Source: a virus. Taken from it: a DNA stretch of 24,275 nucleotides. The stretch covers positions 1 through 24,275 of IMG/VR virus record IMGVR_UViG_3300009183_000354; one strand, 5' to 3'. Made by a program: the position numbers and the translations under genes. The notes under the pieces were generated by a model. That model worked only from the letters and a program-made list of their open reading frames with translations, ran no database searches and was not told the origin of the DNA. The first letter of the stretch is position 1, and each line of letters starts with the position of its first letter. Shown piece after piece: positions 1 through 7,385 of this stretch.

Positions 1-5
1 GAACT

Positions 6-215
6 ATGCAAAATGTAAATATTTATTCTGTGATAGGACAAACAGGGTATTCGTTTAACTTTACAAGTGGGGCTTTAAATATATATGCAAATGGTGTATT
101 ATATGAAACAGGCGTGGATTATAGTCCATTCACTAATAGCTATAATTTAACTAATACACCTACAAATACATTTTTATTGCAACAACAAACATTCGCTCGC
201 GCAGGTGCGGCATAA
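6..215 (+). CDS. Small fibre-associated protein, possibly 5'-truncated
   Basis: This 69-residue reading frame stays open to the window edge, so the true start may lie upstream; no ribosome site can be judged in the 5 bases before the ATG. The core (about residues 17-42, with NIYANGVLYETGVDY) resembles small beta-rich modules of phage structural proteins. A similar pattern (VSVNGIELVNGTDC) closes the collagen-like protein at 4909. It lies 9 bases before a tail-fibre gene, so a role in the tail tip or fibre is likely. No specific function is recognised. Confidence 0.55.
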   Translation: MQNVNIYSVIGQTGYSFNFTSGALNIYANGVLYETGVDYSPFTNSYNLTNTPTNTFLLQQQTFARAGAA

Positions 216-224
216 GGGGAAAAA

Positions 225-1040
225 ATGACACAAGCCTTCAATCTATCGCAATTTGCCAATAAGGTAAATACTTCAGGACAAGCGGACTTAACAACTGCGG
301 TAACAGGAACACTTCCTATTTCCAATGGTGGAACAGGTGTTACTACTTCACCTGCGGCTGGCGCAGTTCCTATTGGCACAGGATCAGCATATACAGTTAC
401 AACTCTTACTGCCGGAACAGGTATTGGCATTACTAATGCTTCTGGTTCAATTACAATTAATTCAAATGCGGGTGGCGGCACAGTTGATACTCAAACATTT
501 AATACTACAGGCACATGGAATAGACCTACAGGAAACACTTTTAAAGTTCAAGTATGGGGTGGTGGTGGTGGTGGAAATGCTAGTTCAGGCGCACAAGGCG
601 GCGGCGGCGGATATAACGAATATATAGGATCAGTTAATGCTTTAATAGGAAATGTAAATACTATAACTGCAACTGTAGGAACAGGCGGTTCAGGTGCGGC
701 TGGTGGACATTCTGTATTTAGTAATATTAGAGCAAATGGTGGCTCATCTACTGTTAATTTTGCTTCAGGTGGTTATCCAGCTAGTGTAAATGGCGTTGGA
801 GCGGTTCAAAATGTTGCAGCTACTAGCGGCGCAACAATTAATCATTGGGTTGGTGGAGCTGGAACTGCTGGAAGTTCTGTTTGGGGTGGTGGTGGGGGTA
901 GTGGTGGCATTTCAACTTTTGGTGGATCAGGAACACCTGTATCATCTAATGCTGCTGGTTCTGCTCCTGGCGGCGGCGGTGCATATTGGAACGCGGGCAA
1001 CGCTGGAGCGGCTGGTAGAATTATTGTAACGAATTGGTAA
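225..1040 (+). CDS. Glycine-rich tail fibre / adhesin protein
   Basis: A 271-residue protein with the layout of a phage receptor-binding fibre tip. Residues about 28-40 contain LPISNGGTG, a signature of fibre shafts in many phages. From about residue 95 (TGTWNRPTGNTFKVQVWG) a glycine-rich domain begins, with G5, G6 and G4 runs separated by short variable loops. This layout recalls the polyglycine-sandwich host-range domains of known adhesins (family knowledge), whose loops contact the receptor; here that is inferred. The ATG follows AAGGGG-type ribosome-site sequence. Two other open frames inside it are artefacts of its GGN and GCN codons. Confidence 0.8.
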   Translation: MTQAFNLSQFANKVNTSGQADLTTAVTGTLPISNGGTGVTTSPAAGAVPIGTGSAYTVTTLTAGTGIGITNASGSITINSNAGGGTVDTQTFNTTGTWNRPTGNTFKVQVWGGGGGGNASSGAQGGGGGYNEYIGSVNALIGNVNTITATVGTGGSGAAGGHSVFSNIRANGGSSTVNFASGGYPASVNGVGAVQNVAATSGATINHWVGGAGTAGSSVWGGGGGSGGISTFGGSGTPVSSNAAGSAPGGGGAYWNAGNAGAAGRIIVTNW

Positions 1041-1050
1041 AGGAAAAATT

Positions 1051-1323
1051 ATGAAAAGATATTTAGTTATTGTAAATGAAATTGTTGATAATGATATTAT
1101 TGCTGAAGATGATTTTATACCTGAATCAAATTGGATTGAGCAACCTATATTACCATTATCATTAGAAAAAGGTGAGAGCTATCCAGGTATGGGATGGGCT
1201 TACAAAAATGGAGCATTTATTGAATTAACACAAACTAATTCAGAACCTATTGTTGAATCAACAAAAGATGATTTACTTGCTCAATTACAAGCATTACAGT
1301 ATCAAATAGCTCAATTAAAATAA
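1051..1323 (+). CDS. Small fibre-module protein with C-terminal coiled coil
   Basis: A 90-residue acidic protein starting 10 bases after the fibre gene, with AAGG ribosome-site sequence. The N-terminal half (YLVIVNEIVDN, then PGMGWAYKNGAF at about residues 45-56) resembles small proteins that accompany fibre genes in cyanophages and other aquatic phages. The last 20 residues (LLAQLQALQYQIAQLK) form a short heptad-like helix suited to trimerisation. It could be a fibre chaperone or a short accessory fibre; the sequence does not decide. Confidence 0.6.
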   Translation: MKRYLVIVNEIVDNDIIAEDDFIPESNWIEQPILPLSLEKGESYPGMGWAYKNGAFIELTQTNSEPIVESTKDDLLAQLQALQYQIAQLK

Positions 1324-1345
1324 TATAAAATAAGGATAAGATAAG

Positions 1346-2059
1346 ATGAAGATAGAATTTATAACTAATAATGCTATGGCTTTGGAATATTTTAAACCTA
1401 TTCCAGCCAAAAAAATGATACCTGAATGGTATAAAAAATTACCTTTAAATGTTGAAGGCATGGGTTTAGATGCAAAAAAAATGGTGCAAATGGAATCTAA
1501 AACACCATTTTCTATTAAAGGTTGTATTCCTGTTCGTGATTACATTACAAGTGGATACATTTTAATAGCTCATGCTGATTTATTAATTACACCTGAATAT
1601 ATACAAGAAACTGATACAAAAATATTTTGGTGGCGCTCTGAAGGAACATCAGTTGAAACTCATGGACATTCTCAATGTCCTGTAAAAATGCATGGATTTA
1701 AAAATCAATATATAAAATTTATGAATCCATGGGCAATTAAAACTCCAAAAGGATATTCTTGTTTATTTTATCAACCTGAATATTTTATGGAAAATAGATA
1801 TCAATTATTTCCAGCTATTGTTGATACTGATAAATATGATTTTAACCCTATTAATTTTCCAGGCGTTTTAATATCTAATGAATCATTTATAGTTAAAGCT
1901 GGCGAACCTATTATGGCAGTATTTCCTTTCAAAAGAGATAATTGGTCATCAAATATTAAAGCTATAACTAAAAAAGAAATGGAAAAGCCTAATAAATTTT
2001 ATGCTTCTTTTTTAAAGTCATATAAAAATCTATTTTGGAATAGAAAAAATTATGATTAA
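1346..2059 (+). CDS. DUF6065-like phage protein of unknown function
   Basis: A 237-residue protein with a ribosome site AAGGATAAGATAAG before the ATG. The motif pattern KPIPAKKMIPEWYKKLP near the N terminus, then IKGCIPVRDYITSGY, PWAIKTPKGYSCLF and VDTDKYDFNPINFPGVL, recalls a family common in aquatic phages that I remember as DUF6065. The family has no established biochemical role. Its place among fibre genes suggests a structural, assembly or decoration role. Codon use is very AT-rich, in line with its neighbours. Family assignment is from memory. Confidence 0.65.
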   Translation: MKIEFITNNAMALEYFKPIPAKKMIPEWYKKLPLNVEGMGLDAKKMVQMESKTPFSIKGCIPVRDYITSGYILIAHADLLITPEYIQETDTKIFWWRSEGTSVETHGHSQCPVKMHGFKNQYIKFMNPWAIKTPKGYSCLFYQPEYFMENRYQLFPAIVDTDKYDFNPINFPGVLISNESFIVKAGEPIMAVFPFKRDNWSSNIKAITKKEMEKPNKFYASFLKSYKNLFWNRKNYD

Positions 2060-2093
2060 AATAAAACAATATTTTAAAGAAATTAAACATACT

Positions 2094-2124
2094 TTATTTG
2101 TTATTTATTCAAATAAGGTATAAT
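2094..2124 (+). promoter_or_regulatory. Candidate sigma70-type promoter overlapping a 7-bp inverted repeat
   Basis: TTGTTA at 2098-2103 and TATAAT at 2119-2124 form a promoter-like pair with a short 15-bp spacer. The perfect inverted repeat TTATTTG (2094-2100) and CAAATAA (2110-2116) overlaps it, with a 9-base loop, and could be an operator or a weak hairpin. The site precedes the structural gene at 2200 by about 75 bases, which leaves room for a leader. Nothing else explains this 140-base gap. Confidence 0.45.
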
Positions 2125-2153
2125 TAACCATTCAATAAGATAAGACCATCGCA

Positions 2154-2178
2154 TTGCGTCAGAAAGATGCTTGCGTCA
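2154..2178 (+). repeat. Direct repeat TTGCGTCA x2 in the leader before the 2200 gene
   Basis: TTGCGTCA occurs at 2154-2161 and again at 2171-2178, 17 bases apart start to start, between the candidate promoter and the ribosome site (AAGG at 2189-2192). The spacing, longer than one and a half helix turns, and the higher GC than the surroundings suggest a binding site or a structured leader. No function is assigned. Confidence 0.4.
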
Positions 2179-2199
2179 TTAACCTTGTAAGGAAAAAAA

Positions 2200-2688
2200 A
2201 TGGCTATCTTTAATAAAAACACACTCCGTCAAGTTTCAGGATTTGACAATCAGATTATTGCAGGTGAACTTGTATATAATCAAGCTACCTACTGGAATCT
2301 AACACTTACCCAAACATCCACCGACTTACCTATTGACCTAACTGGCGCAACAATTAGCGCATCAATCATTCGCAGACAATTGTCTAATGTGCATGATAGT
2401 CGTTATGGTCTTACTTTTGACATAGCCGATTACACAGTAAGCGTTCCTTCCGCAGTTAATCTTACTATCACAAACAGAGTAAATGCTTCAGGTCAATTTA
2501 CATTAGTCATTGATGACAATGCTTGGGGCTTTATAGCAAGCGATACTCAATTAGATATTAACGCTGCTGATCCTGTAGGATTTTCAGGTCGTATTAAAAT
2601 TTCATACCCTGCAAGTGGCACAACACCAGCACAGGATTTAATTGTATTCTTACTATTCCTAGTAAGATCAGACGGAGTGATAAACTAA
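2200..2688 (+). CDS. Phage structural protein, baseplate/fibre-attachment-like
   Basis: A 162-residue beta-rich protein. The segment YWNLTLTQTSTDLPIDLTGA followed by TISASIIRR resembles the N-terminal module of baseplate or fibre-attachment proteins in which a 'D-L-T-G-A/Y' turn follows a first strand. It sits 1 base before the collagen-like gene, so it probably anchors or precedes that fibre. The ATG follows TAAGGAAAAAAA, a good ribosome site. Family is not certain. Confidence 0.6.
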   Translation: MAIFNKNTLRQVSGFDNQIIAGELVYNQATYWNLTLTQTSTDLPIDLTGATISASIIRRQLSNVHDSRYGLTFDIADYTVSVPSAVNLTITNRVNASGQFTLVIDDNAWGFIASDTQLDINAADPVGFSGRIKISYPASGTTPAQDLIVFLLFLVRSDGVIN

Positions 2689-2689
2689 A

Positions 2690-4909
2690 ATGGCTATTAT
2701 TAACGCACAAATTCAATCAGCGGCAGAATTAACATTAACTGTTGATCGTGGGATTATTGGAAGTTCAGGCACATCAGGTTATTCAGGTTATTCAGGTTAT
2801 AGTGGTGTAGGTGTTAGCGGATACAGTGGCTATAGCGGATATAGCGGCATTGATGGCACAGCACAAAGCGGTGTATCAGGATACAGCGGAAGAAGTGGAT
2901 ACAGTGGCTACAGCGGATACAGCGGCACAAACGGAAGTGCTGGCGCATCAGGAACAAGCGGATATTCAGGTTATTCAGGCAGTGGCATATCAGGATACAG
3001 CGGTGCAACAGGTCCACAAGGAATCAGTGGGTTTAGCGGCGCACAGGGCGCAAGCGGATTTTCAGGCGCAGTAGGCGCTAGCGGATTTTCAGGAATTAGT
3101 GGATTCAGCGGCACAAGCGGATATTCAGGATCAGGCATAAGCGGTTGGTCAGGTTATTCAGGCATAAACGGATTGAGCGGATACAGCGGACAAAACGGAT
3201 CGCAAGGCATCAGCGGATTTTCAGGTTACAGTGGAGCTGTTGGAACACAAGGCACTAGCGGATTCAGTGGATATAGTGGTGCAGGCGGTTCTGTTGGCGC
3301 GTCAGGAACATCAGGATACAGTGGTTTCAGCGGATATTCAGGTAGCGGATTTAGCGGTTACAGCGGATACAGCGGTGTAAATGGTTTAAGCGGATATTCA
3401 GGTCAAAATGGCTCACAAGGTATTTCAGGATTTAGCGGATACAGTGGAGCTGTTGGTGCATCAGGTCTATCAGGATACAGCGGAACAGTTGGTGCTAGTG
3501 GGTTTAGCGGATACAGTGGCTCAGGAATAAGCGGATACTCAGGTTACTCAGGCTTTAGTGGCGCACAAGGTCAGTCATCAAGTTATTTTGAATACCATGC
3601 TCACACAGGAACAACTTCAGGCTATCCAGGCGATGGCGCGGTTGGTTGGAACAACGCAACTCAAGCAAGCTCAACTATAGTTAATGTTTCACACTTAACT
3701 GAAACTAATGTTGATATAGATATTTATTTATCTTTATTAACTAATTCAGAACAATTTGTGGTTCAAGATGCAAACGCAAGTATTAATTCTCAAACTTGGC
3801 AAATTAATGGCACACCAATTAATTACAATGCTGGCACTGCAACTTCTTATTGGGCTTATCCTGTTACTTTAGTATCAAGTAGCGGAACAGGCACTACAAA
3901 CTTTGCAAACAATCATAATTTAATTTTAGCGCTTGTTAATGGTGTATCAGGCGTATCAGGTTTTAGTGGATATAGTGGTTTTAGCGGATTCAGCGGAATG
4001 AGCGGTGCAAGCACAAGTGGATACAGCGGTTACAGCGGTGCGGTTGGGGCTAGTGGCACAAGCGGATACAGTGGATATTCAGGAAGTGGTGTGTCAGGCT
4101 GGTCAGGTTTTAGCGGCATAAATGGTGCAAGCGGAATATCAGGCTTTAGTGGCGCACAGGGAATCAGTGGATATTCAGGATACAGTGGTGCAGTTGGTAT
4201 CAGCGGTTTTTCAGGCATCAGCGGATATAGCGGAATTGACGGAACAAATGGGGCATCAGGTATCTCAGGCTATTCAGGTTTCTCAGGCTCAGGCATTAGT
4301 GGCTACTCAGGATATTCAGGTAGCGGTATTAGTGGCTACTCAGGAATAAACGGATTCTCAGGAATCAGTGGATTCAGTGGAGCAAATGGAGCTTCAGGAT
4401 TCAGCGGATATTCAGGTGAAGTAGGCGCAAGTGGTTTTTCAGGAATCAGTGGCTACAGTGGATTTAGTGGATACAGTGGAAGCGGTATATCAGGTTATTC
4501 AGGTTCAGGTATATCAGGTTATTCAGGATATAGTGGAATAGGCACTAGCGGATTCAGTGGATTTAGTGGCGCGGTTGGTGCAAGCGGATTTAGTGGGTTC
4601 AGCGGAATCAGTGGATACTCAGGCTTTAGTGGATCAGGTATAAGCGGATTTTCAGGCGCAAGCGGCATATCAGGCTACAGTGGCGCTGCACCAAGCATTG
4701 TAACTAAAATGATTTATGATGTTTATACTGCTACGGCTGCTCAAACATCATTTACAACAACTAATACTTATACTGCAAATAAAATTCAAGTATCAGTTAA
4801 TGGTATAGAATTAGTTAATGGAACTGATTGCACAGTTAGCGGTGGCACTACATTTACAACAACTGCATTAACATTAAACGACAGGGTATCAGCAATATAT
4901 CCAATATAA
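2690..4909 (+). CDS. Collagen-like G-X-S triplet repeat fibre protein
   Basis: A 739-residue protein. Residues 1-23 are a short cap. Residues about 24-293 and 418-666 are almost pure Gly-X-Ser triplets with X mainly Tyr, Phe, Ile, Ala or Val. They are split by a non-repeat domain (about 294-417, containing YFEYHAHTGTTSGYPGDG and FANNHNLILALVNG) of a kind seen between collagen-like blocks in phage fibres. The last 73 residues form a small beta-rich module with VSVNGIELVNGTDC. Proline is almost absent (one GPQG), unlike classical collagen, so an aromatic-stabilised trimer is inferred. Serine alternates between TCA and AGC/AGT codons. Likely a long flexible tail or capsid fibre. Confidence 0.85.
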   Translation: MAIINAQIQSAAELTLTVDRGIIGSSGTSGYSGYSGYSGVGVSGYSGYSGYSGIDGTAQSGVSGYSGRSGYSGYSGYSGTNGSAGASGTSGYSGYSGSGISGYSGATGPQGISGFSGAQGASGFSGAVGASGFSGISGFSGTSGYSGSGISGWSGYSGINGLSGYSGQNGSQGISGFSGYSGAVGTQGTSGFSGYSGAGGSVGASGTSGYSGFSGYSGSGFSGYSGYSGVNGLSGYSGQNGSQGISGFSGYSGAVGASGLSGYSGTVGASGFSGYSGSGISGYSGYSGFSGAQGQSSSYFEYHAHTGTTSGYPGDGAVGWNNATQASSTIVNVSHLTETNVDIDIYLSLLTNSEQFVVQDANASINSQTWQINGTPINYNAGTATSYWAYPVTLVSSSGTGTTNFANNHNLILALVNGVSGVSGFSGYSGFSGFSGMSGASTSGYSGYSGAVGASGTSGYSGYSGSGVSGWSGFSGINGASGISGFSGAQGISGYSGYSGAVGISGFSGISGYSGIDGTNGASGISGYSGFSGSGISGYSGYSGSGISGYSGINGFSGISGFSGANGASGFSGYSGEVGASGFSGISGYSGFSGYSGSGISGYSGSGISGYSGYSGIGTSGFSGFSGAVGASGFSGFSGISGYSGFSGSGISGFSGASGISGYSGAAPSIVTKMIYDVYTATAAQTSFTTTNTYTANKIQVSVNGIELVNGTDCTVSGGTTFTTTALTLNDRVSAIYPI
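2759..3570 (+). repeat. Collagen-like repeat block 1 (coding)
   Basis: About 90 nine-base units encoding Gly-X-Ser, within the fibre gene. At DNA level the units mix GGTTATTCA, GGATACAGC, GGATTTAGT and similar synonymous versions, so long exact repeats are rare although the peptide is monotonous. Confidence 0.85.
3941..4688 (+). repeat. Collagen-like repeat block 2 (coding)
   Basis: Second run of Gly-X-Ser coding units in the same gene, after the central non-repeat domain. It uses the same mixture of TCA and AGC/AGT serine codons and has short interruptions such as GAVGAS and GINGAS. Confidence 0.85.
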
Positions 4910-4918
4910 AGGATTAAC

Positions 4919-5548
4919 ATGGACAAGATAACACAAGATGCTTTGGCATACTTTAAAGAGCATGACCAAAATCATTACAGATATTTGCTTACAAACAATT
5001 ACGAGCGAGCGGTTTTTCTAAAAGGCGATCCAGTCTTTCCTAGAGAAGCCACTCGTTATCTTTGGGCTAACCGCAATCTTTTAGGCAGAAATGTTTTAGA
5101 GATTGGTTGTTCTACAGGTTACGGCTCTCAATTTCTTCCAAATGATGCAAGTTATATAGGTTTAGATTACGATCCTGTTATTATTGGTGTTGCAAACGAA
5201 CAGCAATGGGGTTCTAACGCGTCTTTTATTTATGCTGATGCCAATGCCTACCCTTTTGAACAATACGATACCATAATCGCGTTTGAGTTTATTGAGCATA
5301 TTGAAAATGGGCTTGAGATAGCACAAAAACTTAAACAGCATTGCAAAAGACTTCTTCTTACTACTCCGCATAATGAGCCTGTTGGATTTTGGGGCGAACA
5401 TCACAAGCTTCATGGTTTAAATGAATCACATTTTCCCGACTTTAAATATGAATTTATTAATGAGGAAGGTTATATTTCAAAAGAACCTGCTGAAATTAAT
5501 GAAAGCAATAGATGTAACCTTATGATTATGAGGTGGGATAGTGAATAA
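4919..5548 (+). CDS. Class I SAM-dependent methyltransferase
   Basis: A 209-residue protein with a Rossmann-type SAM site: VLEIGCSTGYG at about residues 59-69 (motif I) and YIGLDYDP at about 79-86, where the Asp would bind the ribose. YDTIIAFEFIEHIENG follows at about 115-130. The pattern fits the Methyltransf_11/23 group that methylates small molecules or sugars; there is no DNA methyltransferase motif (no catalytic PC or DPPY). Its 3' end overlaps the following glycosyltransferase by 8 bases, so glycan or fibre decoration is the likely context. The acceptor is unknown. Confidence 0.8.
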   Translation: MDKITQDALAYFKEHDQNHYRYLLTNNYERAVFLKGDPVFPREATRYLWANRNLLGRNVLEIGCSTGYGSQFLPNDASYIGLDYDPVIIGVANEQQWGSNASFIYADANAYPFEQYDTIIAFEFIEHIENGLEIAQKLKQHCKRLLLTTPHNEPVGFWGEHHKLHGLNESHFPDFKYEFINEEGYISKEPAEINESNRCNLMIMRWDSE

Positions 5549-6509
5549 GGTTCTTTGCTCGGTAGCGACAAGAGGTCGTTATCACACAACACTTCCCTTA
5601 ACTTTAAATGCCATAATTAATCAAACTAAAAAGGTTGATAAGTTAATTATTTGTGACGACAATGACGAGCCACAGGATATGCGAAATGAGCTTATCTATA
5701 GTCATTTTTTTCAAATGCTTACTATTAAAGGCATTGCTTGGGAATGGATATTTGCAGGTAAAAAAGGTCAGCACTATATTCATCAAATGGCTAACATTAT
5801 GGGATATGATTGGGTGTGGCGAGTGGATGATGATGCAATACCCGAACCGCATGTCTTACAAACTCTTTTTAATTACACTCATAAAAATGTAGGCGCTGTT
5901 GGCGGTGCAATTATTACTTTGCCTGACAATCCTGATACTTCTAAATGCACAGGCAAAATAGAACATATCAATATAGAGCCTAACATTCAATGGTCTTTTA
6001 TTAACAAAGTCAAAGAGGTTGAGCATCTTCACTGTTCTTTTCTTTATAGAGCTGGGGTGCATGATTACAATTTAGCATTATCAAGAGTAGCGCATAGAGA
6101 AGAAACTTTATTTACTTACGGGCTATTTAATAAAGGATATAAAATCCTTGTTGTTCCTAATGCTAATACTTGGCATTTAAAGAATCCTAACGGCGGGATA
6201 AGAAGTGAAACTAATCAAGCTCTTTACGAAGCTGATGAAAAGATATTTAACAACACAATTAATTACAGCGACAAAACTGTTGTGGTATTGACAGGCGGTA
6301 TGGGCGATCATATAGTCTTTACTCATGTATTACCTGAAATTAAAAATGCAGAAATATTTACTTGCTTTCCTGACATAGTGCCAGGTCGTTCAATTGCTGA
6401 AGCTTATGAATTGTTTGGCAATATAGACCAATGGAATGTTTATATTAAGATGCATCAATGGGGTTGGAAAGACAGCTTGGAAAATGCTTATAGAAAGATG
6501 TATCTATGA
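5541..6509 (+). CDS. GT2-type glycosyltransferase with C-terminal GT9-like N-half
   Basis: A 322-residue protein starting at GTG with AGGTGG upstream. Residues 1-230 look like a GT-A glycosyltransferase: KLIICDDND near residues 34-42, the DDD metal motif at 96-98 in VWRVDDDAIPEP, and HREET at about 185-189. Residues 245-322 change character: VVVLTGGMGDHIVFTHVLPEI resembles the first beta-strand and glycine loop of a GT9/heptosyltransferase-like GT-B fold. The matching second half seems to be the next gene, which starts inside this stop codon (ATGA). Probable substrate: lipopolysaccharide or fibre sugar, inferred only. Confidence 0.75.
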   Translation: MNKVLCSVATRGRYHTTLPLTLNAIINQTKKVDKLIICDDNDEPQDMRNELIYSHFFQMLTIKGIAWEWIFAGKKGQHYIHQMANIMGYDWVWRVDDDAIPEPHVLQTLFNYTHKNVGAVGGAIITLPDNPDTSKCTGKIEHINIEPNIQWSFINKVKEVEHLHCSFLYRAGVHDYNLALSRVAHREETLFTYGLFNKGYKILVVPNANTWHLKNPNGGIRSETNQALYEADEKIFNNTINYSDKTVVVLTGGMGDHIVFTHVLPEIKNAEIFTCFPDIVPGRSIAEAYELFGNIDQWNVYIKMHQWGWKDSLENAYRKMYL

Positions 6510-6949
6510 TTATTATTAGCCCTTATTCTAAAAAGCTAATGAATGGCAAAAACAATCCTAAAAATTATCCTTACTGGAAAGAACTTATTAGACTAATCAA
6601 AGAGCCAATTGTTCAAATTGGTGTTGAGGGCGAAGAACAATTAGTTGATGACTTTAGAAAAAATTTATCTTTAGCAGAGCTTGAAACGCTTGTCAATGAG
6701 TGCAGAACATGGATAAGCTGTGATTCTTTTTTCCAACATTTTGCTTGGGATAAGAAAAAATATGGTATAGTATTGTGGTCGGTTTCTGATCCTCTGATCT
6801 TTGGACATCCTGAAAATATTAACCTATTGAAAGATAGGAATAATTTAGTTGAAAATCAATTTTTATGGTGGGAAGATACAGAGCATGACGCTAAAAAATT
6901 TGTTGATCCTGAAATAGTGATTGAAAGTTTAAATGCAAAACTCCTATGA
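6506..6949 (+). CDS. GT9/heptosyltransferase-like C-terminal half
   Basis: A 147-residue protein. EPIVQIGVEGEEQLVDDF, then SLAELETLVNECRTWISCDS, FFQHFAW, GIVLWSVSDPLIFGHPENIN follow the order seen in the nucleotide-sugar half of GT9 enzymes (family knowledge), including the 'S-x-D-S-x(3)-H' element at about 71-78. It lacks the N-terminal Rossmann half, which the preceding protein carries at its C terminus. The two frames overlap by ATGA, so the products are probably made together and may form one GT-B domain in two chains. Confidence 0.65.
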   Translation: MIIISPYSKKLMNGKNNPKNYPYWKELIRLIKEPIVQIGVEGEEQLVDDFRKNLSLAELETLVNECRTWISCDSFFQHFAWDKKKYGIVLWSVSDPLIFGHPENINLLKDRNNLVENQFLWWEDTEHDAKKFVDPEIVIESLNAKLL

Positions 6950-7121
6950 AACCATTGATGACATCTTCGATTTTCTACAAAATAAAACAATCAAAGACAT
7001 TGGGTCTGATTATGATGATAATAAACATTATTTGGTTATTTTATTATCTGATGGCTCTGTTGCTTATATATACAGCGATAACAGTCTTTATATGTCTATT
7101 GAAAAGCATCTTATTAATTAG
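6933..7121 (+). CDS. Small acidic hypothetical protein
   Basis: A 62-residue protein overlapping the previous gene by 17 bases. It reads as a soluble alpha/beta protein (KHYLVILLSDGSVAYIYSDN). An overlapping frame at 6946-7134 is possible but reads as compositionally odd hydrophobic sequence, so this frame is preferred. No family recognised. Confidence 0.5.
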   Translation: MQNSYETIDDIFDFLQNKTIKDIGSDYDDNKHYLVILLSDGSVAYIYSDNSLYMSIEKHLIN

Positions 7122-7130
7122 TGGAAAGAA

Positions 7131-7295
7131 ATGAAAATGAATATGGAAGATCATACGAAACATGTATTAGATACAGTTTCAGGTGTTACGGCTCTTGGCG
7201 CATTGATGAAATTTTTACCAGCTATTGCGGCAGTTTTATCAATAATTTGGTATTGTATTAGAATTTATGAATGGCTTCGTTCTAAATTAAAATAA
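7131..7295 (+). CDS. Small single-pass membrane protein, putative holin
   Basis: A 54-codon gene. After a polar N terminus (MKMNMEDHTKHVLDTVSG) comes one long hydrophobic stretch, about residues 20-45 (LPAIAAVLSIIWYCIRIYEW), and a basic tail RSKLK. This layout, and the TKHVLDTVSGVTALG pattern, recall small holins next to structural genes in podovirus- and siphovirus-like phages. GGAAAG lies 2 bases before the first ATG but 8 before the third codon (7137), so translation may start at Met3. A second holin candidate is at 19697. Confidence 0.6.
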   Translation: MKMNMEDHTKHVLDTVSGVTALGALMKFLPAIAAVLSIIWYCIRIYEWLRSKLK

Positions 7296-7343
7296 TGATT
7301 TTCTTGATGGTTTTATTTAGCAAAAAGTAGGAAACTGTTTCTT

Positions 7344-7366
7344 AAAATATACATTTTGTATATTTT
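7344..7366. promoter_or_regulatory. Perfect 10-bp palindrome upstream of pqqA
   Basis: AAAATATACA (7344-7353), three bases TTT, then TGTATATTTT (7357-7366). It ends 19 bases before the pqqA start and just before its AGGAG ribosome site. It could be an operator, or an RNA hairpin controlling translation. TATATT at 7359-7364 could serve as a -10 element, but no good -35 is visible at 16-18 bp. Confidence 0.5.
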
Positions 7367-7385
7367 GTAAATTAGGAGAAACACT

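Noticed and set aside
140-481. 113-codon open frame on the - strand opposite the fibre gene
   Set aside because: Pro/Val-rich translation typical of the complement of Gly/Thr codons; no ribosome site; the + frame has a recognisable fibre pattern.
2814-4218. Open frames on both strands within the collagen-like gene (for example 2814-3017 and 4030-4218 on -, 2811-3074 on +)
   Set aside because: They arise because a 9-base coding repeat has no stops in other frames; translations are monotonous (RYIRYSHCIR, PEYPLIP).
2759-4688. Dense short repeats considered as a CRISPR array or satellite
   Set aside because: Period is 9 bases, no spacers, and one intact reading frame explains them.
4919-5548. 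Possibility that this methyltransferase supplies 5-methylcytosine for the TET enzyme
   Set aside because: It lacks the C5 methyltransferase PC, ENV and target-recognition motifs and sits with glycosyltransferases 11 kb away.
6946-7134. Alternative hydrophobic 62-codon frame with an ATGA overlap
   Set aside because: Overlaps 6933-7121 almost fully; composition looks like a frame-shifted Asp/Asn-rich gene. Kept as a minor possibility only.
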